DNA of 64,000 nt from Streptomyces sp. JH34 (GCF_029428875.1 NZ_JAJSOO010000001.1:4650001-4714000); one strand, 5' to 3'; positions 8,796-18,082 are shown, numbered from the stretch's first letter. The notes: generated by a model from the sequence alone, not told the origin. A program made the numbers and translations.

Positions 8796-9490
8796 CTGCT
8801 GACGTCGTAGACATTAGCACCCGGATCGGCGGGAGGAAAAATCGAATTCCCGGTGGTCGACGGGGCCGCCGACCGGCCCACCCGCACGCAGGCCCACAAC
8901 AGCACGTCCGGCCCCGGCAGCCAGGGGCTACGCGTGTCGGGGGCAACCACCCAGCGGGGTCCGCCGGCGTCCGCGCCGCCGGTCAGGGGCGGGACGGTGA
9001 CCGCGTCACCCGTGCCGTGACAGAGCACCGGCACCAGGGCGCCCTGGTGCGCGCGGAACCCGTCGGCGGAACCGGTGCCCCACTCCTCCCACGCCAGGAG
9101 GGACGGGAGGCGCTGGGCCGTCCCCGGAGCCGCGAACAGCAGCATCCGGCCCCGATGCGTGGCGACGGGGCCCGACCCGGGGCCCTCCGCCCACAGCCGC
9201 TCCAGCATGCGCCTGCCGAACAGCGCCGGCACGTTCACCACGTCGAAGACGGAGCCGCACGGCAGCACCCCGGGTGCGGAGGGGCGGGTCTCCCACTGCG
9301 AGAGCGTGCTGCGGGGGTGGGAGGAGGCGCCCGCCAGCCACGCGGCTCCCGACGCGGTGACCTGGGCGGCCCGGTCGTCGGCGCGGTGGTCGGTACGGTC
9401 CCGCAGCAGGGCGAAGATGTCGACACCGCGGTGCGGGGCGGCGGCGGTGCCGGTCCGCAGGGTCGTTTCGTCGTTCAGCCAGGCGCTCAT
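8786..9490 (-). CDS. Prim-Pol-like conserved Streptomyces protein
   Basis: A 234-residue cytosolic protein. Segments such as VLPCGSVFDVVNVPALFGRRML, LLFAAPGTAQRLPSLL and RWVVAPDTRSPWLPGPDVLLWA resemble Streptomyces proteins annotated as bifunctional DNA primase/polymerase N-terminal (Prim-Pol) domain. That is a recollection of the family, not a search result. No replication partner gene is adjacent. The ATG at 9490 lacks a clear ribosome site. The stop codon TAG (8788-8786) falls inside the 5' end of tRNA-Lys, so the last codons and the tRNA acceptor/D-arm share sequence. Confidence 0.65.
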   Translation of the reverse strand: MSAWLNDETTLRTGTAAAPHRGVDIFALLRDRTDHRADDRAAQVTASGAAWLAGASSHPRSTLSQWETRPSAPGVLPCGSVFDVVNVPALFGRRMLERLWAEGPGSGPVATHRGRMLLFAAPGTAQRLPSLLAWEEWGTGSADGFRAHQGALVPVLCHGTGDAVTVPPLTGGADAGGPRWVVAPDTRSPWLPGPDVLLWACVRVGRSAAPSTTGNSIFPPADPGANVYDVSRRR

Positions 9491-9661
9491 GGCGTCATGT
9501 CTACCGGCTGTGACGCTCCTGTCCCGCAGAGTCGCCGAAAGCGGGACAGGGCGCGGAGTGACGGAGTATCTTGCCCCGCTGAATATGCCAGGGGTGTACC
9601 CACGGTGACGGACGGTCGTGCGGTACCCGGGCCGCGGTACCCGGCCCGCGCGGTGCCCGGG

Positions 9662-10003
9662 TCAGCGCGCGGGGTCGTCGAGCAGGGACCGGCCGAACTC
9701 GATCATCTTCTTGGCGTAGTCCTCGGTCCACTCCGCGCGCCCGGCTATCTCCGCGGCCGTCAGCCGGTCGAACCGGCGCGGATCGGCAAGCTGGGCGGCG
9801 GCCACCGCCTGGAACTCCACGGCCCGGTCGGTCGCCGCCCGGAAGGCGAGCGTCAGCTCCGTCGCACGGGCCAGCAGTTCCTTCGGATCCTCCATCGACT
9901 CCAGGTCGAAGAAGTGCTCCGGGTCGGCTGCCGCCTCCGACGGCTCGAAGAGCAGCGGCGCCGGACGTAGCCTCTGCCGCTCGTTCCGCTCGGGTTGTGC
10001 CAT
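9662..10003 (-). CDS. Conserved hypothetical protein
   Basis: A 113-residue soluble, predicted helical protein with no recognised domain. The middle is rich in Ala and Glu (LLARATELTLAFRAATDRAV), and a charged segment ends in YAKKMIEFGRSLL. The ATG at 10003 follows an AGAAGGGAAG ribosome site, which supports a real gene. It lies just downstream of the helicase gene on the same strand (74-bp gap), so it may be the last gene of that transcript. Confidence 0.6.
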   Translation of the reverse strand: MAQPERNERQRLRPAPLLFEPSEAAADPEHFFDLESMEDPKELLARATELTLAFRAATDRAVEFQAVAAAQLADPRRFDRLTAAEIAGRAEWTEDYAKKMIEFGRSLLDDPAR

Positions 10004-10076
10004 GTGGTCTTCCCTTCTCGTACGGCCGGACGGCCACCTTCCATTGTCCAGCCCGGCGCAAGAGCGCTGCCCAGGA

Positions 10077-11411
10077 TCAGGGCGACCAATGCACGCGATG
10101 CTCGGCGAGATGGGACATGACCGCGTGATTCGCCTCCCAGCCGTCGGGGAACTTCACCGTCACGCCGAGCTGCACCGGCTCCGTCGACGGGTGCTCGTCC
10201 AGCAGGTCGGCCACCCCGGCCCGGCACACGACGACGCAGGCGTGCCGGTGCCGCGAGGCCAGTACGCACAGGCGGCCCGTCTCCAGGTGGAACGCCGTGG
10301 CGTCCGGACGGCCCGACAGGGGGTGCAGGACCACCGTGACATCGAACTCGCGGCCCTGGAGCCGGTTCGCCGTGTCCACCGCCACGCCCGTCACACCCAG
10401 CTCGGCGAGCGCCGCCCGCACCGCGGCCGCCTGGTCGCGGTGGGCCGTGCCGACCGCGACACGCTCCGCCGTCACCGGAACCGGGTCGGGGCCGCGCTCG
10501 CTCGTCGCCGCACCACCCCGGTCCAGCAGCCTGCGGACCACCAGGGCCACGGCCCGGACCGCCTCGGGGTCCGTGCGGGGGGTGTGGCGGGCGGGGAGCT
10601 CCAGCAGCCCCCAGCCGGACTCCGCCGCCTCGTCCAGCACCCGGTCCGGACCCGAGCCGTCCGAGGGGACGCCGAACGACAGCCGCCGGTCGCCGTGGTC
10701 CGTGCCGCTGCGGAAGGGGGTGTACGGGTAGAACGCGTCCGAGACCAGCGGCGCGGCGGACGCGGGCAGCCGCCACGACACCGGCAGCCGGTGCTGCGGC
10801 AGCTCCGGATTGTGCGCCAGCAGGGTCGAGACGGCGCTCGCCGACGGGTCGTACGTGAGGCCGGCCCACTGGTCGGCGCCCACGATCGAGAACGGGTCCA
10901 GCTGGCCCGGGTCCCCCACGAACAGCGCCCGCTCGAACAGCCCGGCCACGGCCAGCAGGGCGTCCGACCGCATCTGGTACGCCTCGTCGACGATGGCGTG
11001 GCCCCACGGCTCCACGTTCTTCACGTGCGCCCACTTGGCGGCCGTGGAGATCACGACGTCCAGGCCCGCCAGATCCGCCGCCTTCGCGGACGTGCGCACG
11101 TTGTCCAGGCCGTCCAGGACCTTGTCGTACGGATCGGAGTCGCTGCTGTGCAGCCGGCCCACCGGCAGGCTCGGTGCCTTCTCGGCCAGCCGCACCACCA
11201 GGTCGTCCACCTGGGCGTTGGTCTGCGCGACCACCATCAGGGGGCGGCCCGCCGAGGCCAGCTCCAGCGCGGCCCGCACCACCAGCGTCGACTTGCCCGC
11301 GCCCGGCGGCGAGTCCACCACGACGCCGCGCGCCGTGCCGCGCAGGGTGTCGCCGAGGATCGCGTCGGTCGCCCGCGCGGCCGCGGCACCCGGGTCGAGA
11401 ACGGATGTCAC
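10077..11411 (-). CDS. Superfamily 1 DNA/RNA helicase, AAA_11/AAA_12-like
   Basis: A 444-residue ATPase. Motif I (Walker A) is SPPGAGKST; motif II is HAIVDEAYQM in place of the usual DEAQ; motif III follows as LFVGDPGQLDPF. The C-terminal RecA lobe shows TANRLQGREFDVTVVLHPL (motif V) and LASRHRHACVVV (motif VI). Motor motifs look complete, so an active SF1 translocase is likely. The GTG start overlaps the TGA of the upstream gene (GTGA) and has a GGAGG site. With 11408-13054 and the nuclease at 13045-14253 it forms a tightly overlapping three-gene unit, suggesting one complex that unwinds and cuts nucleic acid. Confidence 0.85.
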   Translation of the reverse strand: MTSVLDPGAAAARATDAILGDTLRGTARGVVVDSPPGAGKSTLVVRAALELASAGRPLMVVAQTNAQVDDLVVRLAEKAPSLPVGRLHSSDSDPYDKVLDGLDNVRTSAKAADLAGLDVVISTAAKWAHVKNVEPWGHAIVDEAYQMRSDALLAVAGLFERALFVGDPGQLDPFSIVGADQWAGLTYDPSASAVSTLLAHNPELPQHRLPVSWRLPASAAPLVSDAFYPYTPFRSGTDHGDRRLSFGVPSDGSGPDRVLDEAAESGWGLLELPARHTPRTDPEAVRAVALVVRRLLDRGGAATSERGPDPVPVTAERVAVGTAHRDQAAAVRAALAELGVTGVAVDTANRLQGREFDVTVVLHPLSGRPDATAFHLETGRLCVLASRHRHACVVVCRAGVADLLDEHPSTEPVQLGVTVKFPDGWEANHAVMSHLAEHRVHWSP

Positions 11412-13054
11412 AGGAGGTCCTCCGCGGTCACGGGATCGGGCCGCTCGGCAGGCCCGGTGCCGGCGGCGCCCGGCGGGCCGCCATGGGTCCACGGAGTGTC
11501 CTCCGGGTCGGGCAGCTTCGGGCCGCCCCGCTGGTCGTGCTCGAACAGGGTCCAGGCGATCCGGTCGCCGGGCCCGGGCACCGAACCGGGCGCGGGCTCC
11601 TTGCCCCGGCCCATCCGGTCCATGATCCGCAGCACGAGAACAGCCGTCCCCTCCCCGTCCCCGTCTTCGGGCTCCCCGGTGGCACCGGACGCGTACGTCA
11701 CGAACTCCGCCGTCTGCGCCCTGCCCGGATCGCCGTCCAGGGAGCGGTACACCTTGGTCCGCTCACCGAGATGCGGGCGCTCCTCCGTCCGCACCGTGAT
11801 TAGGGGGCGGGGCGAGGGCCGCTTCGACTCGCTGTACGCCATCTCCACCTCCGTCACCACCCCGACGAACGCCTCGCCCGCCAGCCTCCGCCCCGCCAGC
11901 ACCAGCGGATCGTCGAGGGCCTCCTGGGCGTCCAGCTGCGCCTGGGCCGTCTCCCGCGAGGCGAGCTTCTGCGCCGCCGTCACCGCGTCGTCCCGGCGCG
12001 GCTGCGGCGGCTCGCCCGCCAGCACCCGGTCCCGGTGCCCGGTGAACGACCAGCGGTCCCTGGTCCAGCGGTCCTGCGCCCTGGCCCCCTCCGGCAGCTC
12101 CCGCAGCAGGTCGAGTCCCCGCCACACCGCGTCCCAGGTGGGCAGCAGCACCCCCGCCAGCAGTGACCTGATCTCCCGCTCGGCGGCGCTCAGCTCGCCG
12201 AGCCGGGTGTCCGCGTCGAGGCCGTCCTCCGCGGCGGCCAGCGCCGAGCGCGCCCGGTCGTACTTCTCGATCGCGGGCGCCAGCAGCCTGTTGTCGAACG
12301 CCGGATCCGTCGCGGGCCCGGCCGGCGGGCAGAGGAGCTGACCGTCCCGGTCTCGCTCCAGCTCCGCGCGGAGGGCGGCCTCCGCGCCCGACCCGCCCAC
12401 CGGCGGGTCGACCCAGGCGAGGAGCGCGCCGAGGTGCTGGTCCTCCAGGCTGCTCTGCCCGGTCGCCCAGTGGCGGTTCAGCAGGTCCGTCGCGGCGAGC
12501 AGCAGTGAGGAACCCGGCACCCTGGACCGCTCGCCGTAGTGCGTCAGCCAGCGCCCGAGGAGCGGAACGCGGGCGGGAGCCGGGAAAGGGGTGTCCGGAT
12601 CGTCCTCGGCGGTCCGCCGGAACCGCATGGACCGACCGAGCAGGCGGACGAAGTCGACGCCCGCCCTGCTGGGCACGATCAGCTGGGCGGCGTCCGCGCA
12701 CAGCTCCACCTCGACCTTGACCTTCTTGCCGGTCCCGGGATCGACCTCGTTGCGCTCGGCCGGCTCGACGGCGTCGGCGTACGACTCGATGTGCGGCAGC
12801 ACCGCCTCGGCCAGCTCGGCGAGGAAGGCGAACCGGAGATCGCGGTCGCGGGGCTGCGGCACAGCCAGCAGCCGGGGCGCCGCACGGTCCGTGCCCACGA
12901 GCGCGCCGAGCGGGGCCCCCGCCTCACCGGCGGTCGTCAGCGGCACGAGCACGAGCGGCTGATCGGTCAGATGCCGGTGGCGCACGGTGGCCAGCGGCTG
13001 GGCACGCCCGCTGTCGACCGCCTCAAGACGGGCGAGGGTGCTGATCAGCGACAT
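11408..13054 (-). CDS. Hypothetical protein of the helicase-nuclease operon
   Basis: A 548-residue soluble protein with no domain I recognise. The N-terminal part (residues 1-110) alternates beta-like and charged segments. The middle is rich in Asp/Glu/Arg with helical patterns around residues 250-330, and the C-terminus is a Gly/Pro/Asp-rich tail. Its ATG (13054) lies inside the end of the nuclease gene (10-bp overlap) and its TGA overlaps the helicase start by four bases. Such tight coupling on both sides argues that it is a structural or substrate-handling subunit of a complex with those two enzymes. That role is inferred from context only. Confidence 0.7.
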   Translation of the reverse strand: MSLISTLARLEAVDSGRAQPLATVRHRHLTDQPLVLVPLTTAGEAGAPLGALVGTDRAAPRLLAVPQPRDRDLRFAFLAELAEAVLPHIESYADAVEPAERNEVDPGTGKKVKVEVELCADAAQLIVPSRAGVDFVRLLGRSMRFRRTAEDDPDTPFPAPARVPLLGRWLTHYGERSRVPGSSLLLAATDLLNRHWATGQSSLEDQHLGALLAWVDPPVGGSGAEAALRAELERDRDGQLLCPPAGPATDPAFDNRLLAPAIEKYDRARSALAAAEDGLDADTRLGELSAAEREIRSLLAGVLLPTWDAVWRGLDLLRELPEGARAQDRWTRDRWSFTGHRDRVLAGEPPQPRRDDAVTAAQKLASRETAQAQLDAQEALDDPLVLAGRRLAGEAFVGVVTEVEMAYSESKRPSPRPLITVRTEERPHLGERTKVYRSLDGDPGRAQTAEFVTYASGATGEPEDGDGEGTAVLVLRIMDRMGRGKEPAPGSVPGPGDRIAWTLFEHDQRGGPKLPDPEDTPWTHGGPPGAAGTGPAERPDPVTAEDLL

Positions 13055-14253
13055 GCGACACCGCCGCTCACTCCGGCCAGGGCCTCGGCGCGCAGGGCGG
13101 CGGCCCTGCGGAGCGCGGCCACCGTCGGGTCGGCGGGGTCGCCCTCCTTGCCGGCCGCCGCGGCCAGGACCCCGGCGACCGTCGTCAGGCCGCCGAGCTC
13201 GCCGCGCACACTGCGGCCCAGGGACTCCACCGCGCCCTCCGCGCGGGCCTTCGCCCGGCAGTGGAAGGCCAGCTCGCACGCGGCCAGGCACTCGGGGGCG
13301 TACGCGGCGGGGACCGTCTCGACGGCGGTGCCGAGCTCCTCGGGGGAGCGGTCCGGGTCGAAGGTCGTGCCTTCGGGCAGGGCGGCCGCGATGTCCTCGA
13401 CACGGGTCAGCCTGGTCAGCTGACGGTCGGTCACGGCACGCTGCTTGCGCACGTCCACGACGGAGGCCGTGGGCAGGTTGGAGAAGTCCTTCGGGCAGAC
13501 GAGCAGGACCTGATGGCAGACCTCGGCGCCCTCGGTCACTGCCGCGATCCGCTCCAGCGCCAGGACGTAGACGGCGGACTGACGGGCCGCCGCACCGACC
13601 TTCGCCGCGTCCGCGGAACCGTCGATCATGGGGAAGGACTTGATCTCGACGACCGTCCAGGTGCCGTCGGGGTGCACCACCACGGCGTCCGGCTCCAGGT
13701 AGGCGGGCGAGCCCGCGACCTCGAGCGCCAGCATCGGATGGTCGAGCAGGGCCCAGTCGCCCGCCGCCGTGGCTTCGCGCAGCGCCAGCGCCGTGCGCGC
13801 GGCGCGGCCCTCGGGGCCGGCGGCCGTCAGATCGGGCACCTTCGCCTCGGCCGGGGCCTCGGCGCCGCCGCCGAGCCGCTCGACGAGGAGGCGCAGCAGC
13901 TCCGTGCCGCCGTCGGCCTTGACCTTCGCCTCGAAGGCGTTTCCCCGCACGAACGCGAACTGGGACTGGCCGAACGCGGCGGGGGAGCCGAGCGCGGTGG
14001 CCAGCCCGGCCTTGTCGACACCCGCGCCGTCGAGCAGGGCGCGCCGTCTGCATCCCGGGTTGGCGGCCAGCGCGGCCAGCGCGCGGGCGTCGAGCGGATG
14101 CGGCGCGACGGACGGGCCGCGCAGCTCAGCGAGCCGCTGCCGGAGCGTCGTCGTCGGCCTCGGCTGCGGAGAGGGTGCGCGCGTCGCTGGAATCTGCGGA
14201 GGCGGTCCGCTGGCCGGGTATTCGCTCACCCGCGGAAGTCTTGCATCCGTCAC
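13045..14253 (-). CDS. PD-(D/E)XK nuclease, RecB/Cas4-like, with probable Fe-S cluster
   Basis: About 402 residues. The nuclease core is visible as YLEPDAVVVHPDGTWTVVEIKS (Asp, then ExK) followed by RQSAVYVLAL, the QxxxY motif of RecB-family nucleases. One cysteine lies N-terminal to the core (NPGCRRRALL), and three lie C-terminal in CLAACELAFHC (Cx3Cx5C). This split four-cysteine layout is typical of the 4Fe-4S cluster in AddB/Cas4-type nucleases. The start is uncertain: GTG at 14253 or GTG at 14229, neither with a clear ribosome site. Both overlap the end of the upstream PAP2 gene by more than 100 bp. It heads the nuclease/unknown/helicase operon. Confidence 0.75.
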   Translation of the reverse strand: MTDARLPRVSEYPASGPPPQIPATRAPSPQPRPTTTLRQRLAELRGPSVAPHPLDARALAALAANPGCRRRALLDGAGVDKAGLATALGSPAAFGQSQFAFVRGNAFEAKVKADGGTELLRLLVERLGGGAEAPAEAKVPDLTAAGPEGRAARTALALREATAAGDWALLDHPMLALEVAGSPAYLEPDAVVVHPDGTWTVVEIKSFPMIDGSADAAKVGAAARQSAVYVLALERIAAVTEGAEVCHQVLLVCPKDFSNLPTASVVDVRKQRAVTDRQLTRLTRVEDIAAALPEGTTFDPDRSPEELGTAVETVPAAYAPECLAACELAFHCRAKARAEGAVESLGRSVRGELGGLTTVAGVLAAAAGKEGDPADPTVAALRRAAALRAEALAGVSGGVACR

Positions 14254-15085
14254 TGACAATCGTGGACCTCGCGGGGATGCTCGCGGGGGTGAGGGATGCG
14301 GGAACCCGTGCGGACACCACCCGCACCCGGTCCTTGACGCGGTCCGCGAGCCGCATGAACGGCCTGGTCAGCAGGGCGCCCACGCCCATCACGGCGGCTC
14401 CGGCCACGGCGTCGAGGAAGTAGTGGTTCGCGGTCCCCATCACGACGAGGACGGTGAGCAGCGGATAGGCGGCGCCCGCCGCGCGCACGAGCGGGTGACG
14501 GCCGTGGCGCCACAGCAGGACGCCGCACCACACCGCCCAGCCGACGTGCAGGCTCGGCATCGCCGCGTACTGGTTGGTCATCCCGCTGAGCCCGCGCGGG
14601 GCACTGGCTCCCGCGCCCCACCAGCCGTAGGAGCTGTACTGGGCCATCGTGTCGACGAAGCCGTGGTGGGCGTCGAGGAGCCGCGGCGGACAGGTGGGCA
14701 TCAGCGTGAAGCCGACCAGCCCGAGGAGCGTGGAGGTCATCAGCCAGGTGCGGGCCGCCCGGTAGGCGGCGCCGCGGCGCCGGAAGATCCAGACCAGCAC
14801 GGCCGGGGTGACCAGGTAGTGCAGGGAGGCGTACGCGAAGTCGGCGGGTATGCCGAGCGAGGGGTGGGCGGTCAGCAGCCGGTTGAGAGGGTGCTCGGCG
14901 TTGAGACGCAGCGCCTTCTCCAGGCGGAGTATCGCGAGGCCGTTGTCGACGGCCGCCGGTATGTTCTCGTGGACCAGCAGCCGGCCCAGGGAGTACAGGC
15001 CGTACACCACCGCGATCAGCGGAAGCTCCGTCCACCAGCGGGGCCGGTGACCGGAGGACGGTGTCGCGGCGGTGGCGTGCGGCAT
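14126..15085 (-). CDS. PAP2-family phosphatase / AUR1-like membrane enzyme
   Basis: A 319-residue integral membrane protein with about six hydrophobic segments. PAP2 residues are seen as MPTCPPRLLD, AMPSLHVGWA (the PSGH-type motif) and GTANHYFLDAVAGA (His...Asp). This pattern is closest to the inositol-phosphorylceramide-synthase-like branch that moves or removes phosphate head groups on lipids. The ATG at 15085 follows GGGGAGAG. The last ~75 residues are a Ser/Ala/Asp-rich tail that overlaps the 5' end of the nuclease gene in another frame; the tail is probably not needed for catalysis. Confidence 0.8.
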   Translation of the reverse strand: MPHATAATPSSGHRPRWWTELPLIAVVYGLYSLGRLLVHENIPAAVDNGLAILRLEKALRLNAEHPLNRLLTAHPSLGIPADFAYASLHYLVTPAVLVWIFRRRGAAYRAARTWLMTSTLLGLVGFTLMPTCPPRLLDAHHGFVDTMAQYSSYGWWGAGASAPRGLSGMTNQYAAMPSLHVGWAVWCGVLLWRHGRHPLVRAAGAAYPLLTVLVVMGTANHYFLDAVAGAAVMGVGALLTRPFMRLADRVKDRVRVVSARVPASLTPASIPARSTIVSDGCKTSAGERIPGQRTASADSSDARTLSAAEADDDAPAAAR

Positions 15086-15396
15086 CCGGCAGCTCTCCCC
15101 ATGGTTCATTCGGTCGACGGCGGGCGTTCAACCGTACGGTGGTCGTATGCCTCGATTTCCGCCGGGGCATTCCCCCGCCGAGGCCCCGGTCATGCGCACG
15201 GAGGGACGCCGCCGACGCCCCGTGGGTTGCTCCTGGGACGGGTGCGGGATGATGGGGCGGGGCCCGGGCCCGCTCCGGTCCTCCGCCGGACGCCCGCGTT
15301 CGCGCCCCTTCGCCGTCCCGGACGCCGCTGTCCCGGACCCACCAGATCCTAGGGTCCTCGCATCTTCGGATCTTCGTAATTTCAGGGAGAGCCGTC
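15086..15396. other. Intergenic region
   Basis: A 311-bp gap between divergent genes. No gene was supported. It probably holds the promoters of the PAP2 gene (minus) and the phosphatase gene (plus); no motif stands out. Confidence 0.35.
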
Positions 15397-15993
15397 ATGG
15401 CACCGCGCATCCTGCTGGCCCGGCACGGACAGACCCAGTGGTCCGTCCAGGGCAATCACACCGGCAGGACCGACATTCCCCTCCTCGACGCAGGCCGTAA
15501 GGGCGCCGAACTGCTCGGCGAGCGGCTGCACCGGGAGCCCTGGGGCGGCCTGCCCGGCGTCGAGGTGCGGACGAGTCCACTGGTCCGCGCGTCGGAGACC
15601 TGTGCGATCGCCGGTTTCGGCGAGCGGGCACAGCCGTGGGACGCGCTGATGGAGTTCGACTACGGGGACTACGAGGGGCTGACCCCCGCGCAGATCAAGG
15701 CGGACCGGCCGGACTGGCTCATCTGGCGCGACGGCGTCCCCGGGGGCGAGACGCTCGCCGAGGTATCCGCCCGCGCCGACGAGGTCGTCGAGTGGGCGCG
15801 ATCCGCCGACCGTGACGTGCTGGTCTTCGCCCACGGGCACATCCTGCGCGTGCTGGGGGCGCGTTGGCTGGGGGAGGACGTGTCGTTCGCCGCGCGGATC
15901 CGCCTGGAGCCCACGTCCCTCTCGGTGCTGGGCTGGGCGTACGGCCTCCCCGCGCTGGAACGCTGGAACGACACCGGCCACCTGGACCGCTGA
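15397..15993 (+). CDS. Histidine phosphatase family protein
   Basis: A 198-residue cytosolic phosphoglycerate-mutase-fold phosphatase. The catalytic RHG lies at residues 9-11 (LLARHGQTQWS). The acid/base region is MEFDYGDYEGLT, and the second His is in DVLVFAHGHILRVLGARWL. All four active-site positions appear present. The substrate is unknown; such enzymes act on small phospho-metabolites. The ATG follows a GGGAG ribosome site. It converges with the XRE-TPR regulator 33 bp downstream. Confidence 0.88.
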   Translation: MAPRILLARHGQTQWSVQGNHTGRTDIPLLDAGRKGAELLGERLHREPWGGLPGVEVRTSPLVRASETCAIAGFGERAQPWDALMEFDYGDYEGLTPAQIKADRPDWLIWRDGVPGGETLAEVSARADEVVEWARSADRDVLVFAHGHILRVLGARWLGEDVSFAARIRLEPTSLSVLGWAYGLPALERWNDTGHLDR

Positions 15994-16026
15994 ACCGGAG
16001 GTGGACGGCCCCGGGCGGGGCGGACC

Positions 16027-17379
16027 TCAGGCGCCGGGCGGCAGTTCCTCGTAGCGGGCCAGAAGGGCCGTCACCTCCGGCCCGCCCCTCGGCCTCAGCA
16101 CCCGTACGGCGCTCGACAGCATGCCGCGGATCCGGGAGGACTGGACCCGGTCCAGCAGGTCCAGCACCTGGTGCCCCGCCGCCGCGGCCTCGTCTGCCGT
16201 GCCGGCGCGCGCCAGGTCGCCTGCGAGCTGCGCGCGGTACAGCGCGAGGTTCCGGGTGAAGTGCGGGTCCTGCAGCCGGGTCGCCCGCCGTGCGTGCCGT
16301 GCCGCCCGCGCCCAGTCACCCAGAGCCGACCAGCACTGGGCCTCCAGCAGTTCCAGTTCGGCCTCCCGGAAGAAGGACATCCACTCCGGGTCGGAGTCGC
16401 ACGCACCGCGGTCGAAGGCGGCACGCGCACGCCCGATCGCCTGTTCACACCCCGTACGGTCCCCGAGCCACGCCCTGGCCCCCGCCTCCCGCAGTGCCAG
16501 CAGGGCCAGCAGCCGCGGTGAGCCCAGCGGGCGGGCCGCCCTCCGGCCGGCCTCCGCGGCGCGGACCGCCTCGCGGGCCCGCCCCGTGTCGCGGGCCAGG
16601 AACGACGCGTTGCAGAACGCGTGCGCCTCCAGCGCCGCGTCCCCGGCCAGCCGCGCCGTCGCCAGCGCCTCCGCGTAGTGGGAACGCGCGTCGTCGAAGC
16701 GGCCCGAGTCGTGGGCCAGCCATCCCACGGAGATCGCCAGCTCACCGGCGCCCGCGTGCAGACGGTCAGCCGTGCTGCCCCGCGTGACGGCCCCCGAGTC
16801 GAGGAGGGCGTAGGCGGCCCGCAGGGGCTGGGAGGCCTGCCGGTAGAGGCCGTCCCCGCCGTGGCGGTCGTCCAGCAGGCGGATCCGGCGCACCGCCTTC
16901 TCCACAGCGCTGACCTCGGCCTCGCCGACCCGGCGCTGGGCGGGGACGGCGAGGGGGTCGGCGGCGGCGGAACGGCCGCCCAGCCCCAGGGACGCGGCCA
17001 CCGTGGCGGTACCGCCGGTCATGAACACGCGACGCAGCACGTCGCTCTCCTCGTGGATGTCGCTGTCGAGCGTGGGAGGTGTGGTGGACGGAGGCGCGGA
17101 TGCCGTGCGGGCCCCCCGGCCGCGCACGCTCCCGCGGTCCGAGAAGCCCAGGTCCGCGAGGCTCGCCCCGGGGAACATGTGCAGGAACACCCGTTCGTAC
17201 GCGTAGTTGGGACAACGGATCTCGCCGGACTCCACGCGTCCGATGTACCGGGCGTCGCACGCGACCTGTTCACCGATCTCGCGGGCGGCCCGGCGGACCG
17301 CGGCCGCGAACTCCCCGGCGGAGCGCTGACCGCGCAGCCGACGGAAGACGAGGTTGGGAACTGCCCGTGTCGACACCAT
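16027..17379 (-). CDS. XRE-type regulator with TPR-like C-terminus
   Basis: About 450 residues. The N-terminal 75 residues contain an XRE-like HTH (FAAAVRRAAREIGEQVACDARYIGRVESGE). A linker and a hydrophobic segment at about residues 115-135 (MTGGTATVAASLGLGGRSAAA) follow. The rest is a series of paired helices rich in Ala/Arg of the tetratricopeptide type. Streptomyces carries many such regulators, and their targets are usually adjacent genes. The ATG at 17379 (MVSTRAV) has a GAGAGGG site; longer starts only add low-complexity sequence. The divergent small gene at 17624 is a plausible partner. Confidence 0.8.
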   Translation of the reverse strand: MVSTRAVPNLVFRRLRGQRSAGEFAAAVRRAAREIGEQVACDARYIGRVESGEIRCPNYAYERVFLHMFPGASLADLGFSDRGSVRGRGARTASAPPSTTPPTLDSDIHEESDVLRRVFMTGGTATVAASLGLGGRSAAADPLAVPAQRRVGEAEVSAVEKAVRRIRLLDDRHGGDGLYRQASQPLRAAYALLDSGAVTRGSTADRLHAGAGELAISVGWLAHDSGRFDDARSHYAEALATARLAGDAALEAHAFCNASFLARDTGRAREAVRAAEAGRRAARPLGSPRLLALLALREAGARAWLGDRTGCEQAIGRARAAFDRGACDSDPEWMSFFREAELELLEAQCWSALGDWARAARHARRATRLQDPHFTRNLALYRAQLAGDLARAGTADEAAAAGHQVLDLLDRVQSSRIRGMLSSAVRVLRPRGGPEVTALLARYEELPPGA

Positions 17380-17623
17380 GGCGGGGCCCTCTCTGGTGCG
17401 GCCGGGCTCCTGCTTCCGGTGTCCCGGCGGAGCAAGAACGTACCGGCTGTGACGACGCGCACGCGCAGCGTTTAGCAACAAAGCGGACATCTCACCCTTG
17501 ATCTGCCATGAACTGCCACCCTTTGCGGCGGCGTGCCGCCGTAGCCCTTGACGCCGTCGGCGCGTTGGTCCATGCGGAGACGGGGCGTGGCCCCGACTCG
17601 GCGAGACGAGAGGAGGGGTTCCC

Positions 17624-17995
17624 TTGCCTCACATGGGCCCGGAAACCACGCCGTGCGATCTGGTGACCGTCCCCGCGCGTCAGGGTCTGGAAGCCGTGGA
17701 CATCCTGCGCAGGGGAGCGGAGAACGAGCCCGTCGGACCGGTCCTGCACGACGGGGCCTGCGCCGTACTCGGCTTCCTCGTCCCGCCCGGCACGGCGGAG
17801 GCGTGGGACGTCCCCGGGAGCGCCTGCACGCGGACGGACGGCCGCGGACTGCGCATCCCGGCCGAGCCGCCCGCCGTCGGAGGGGGCTGGCTCCTGCCGC
17901 CCGCCGCGGAGACCCCCGTCACCGACCCGGCCGTACTCCGGGCCGCCCTCGACCAGGCGGCCCGGCTCATCGAGGCGGCCGACAACTGCCGCTGA
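17624..17995 (+). CDS. Conserved Streptomyces hypothetical protein
   Basis: A 123-residue soluble protein I do not assign to a named family. Notable segments are ARQGLEAVDILRRGAENEPVGPV near the start and GFLVPPGTAEAWDVPGSAC, then a helical end (ALDQAARLIEAADNC). The TTG at 17624 sits five bases after AGGAGGGG and is preferred over the ATG at 17633. It is divergent from the XRE-TPR regulator, an arrangement often seen in Streptomyces for a regulator and a small effector. No transmembrane or signal segment is seen. Confidence 0.65.
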   Translation: MPHMGPETTPCDLVTVPARQGLEAVDILRRGAENEPVGPVLHDGACAVLGFLVPPGTAEAWDVPGSACTRTDGRGLRIPAEPPAVGGGWLLPPAAETPVTDPAVLRAALDQAARLIEAADNCR

Positions 17996-18082
17996 GGCCC
18001 ATAATGGCCAGGTGGGCGGAGTTCCCGCCGCAGCCGGACGTCCCAGGCGGCCGGCCCGAGAGGTGAGCGAGGAAGAACGCGC

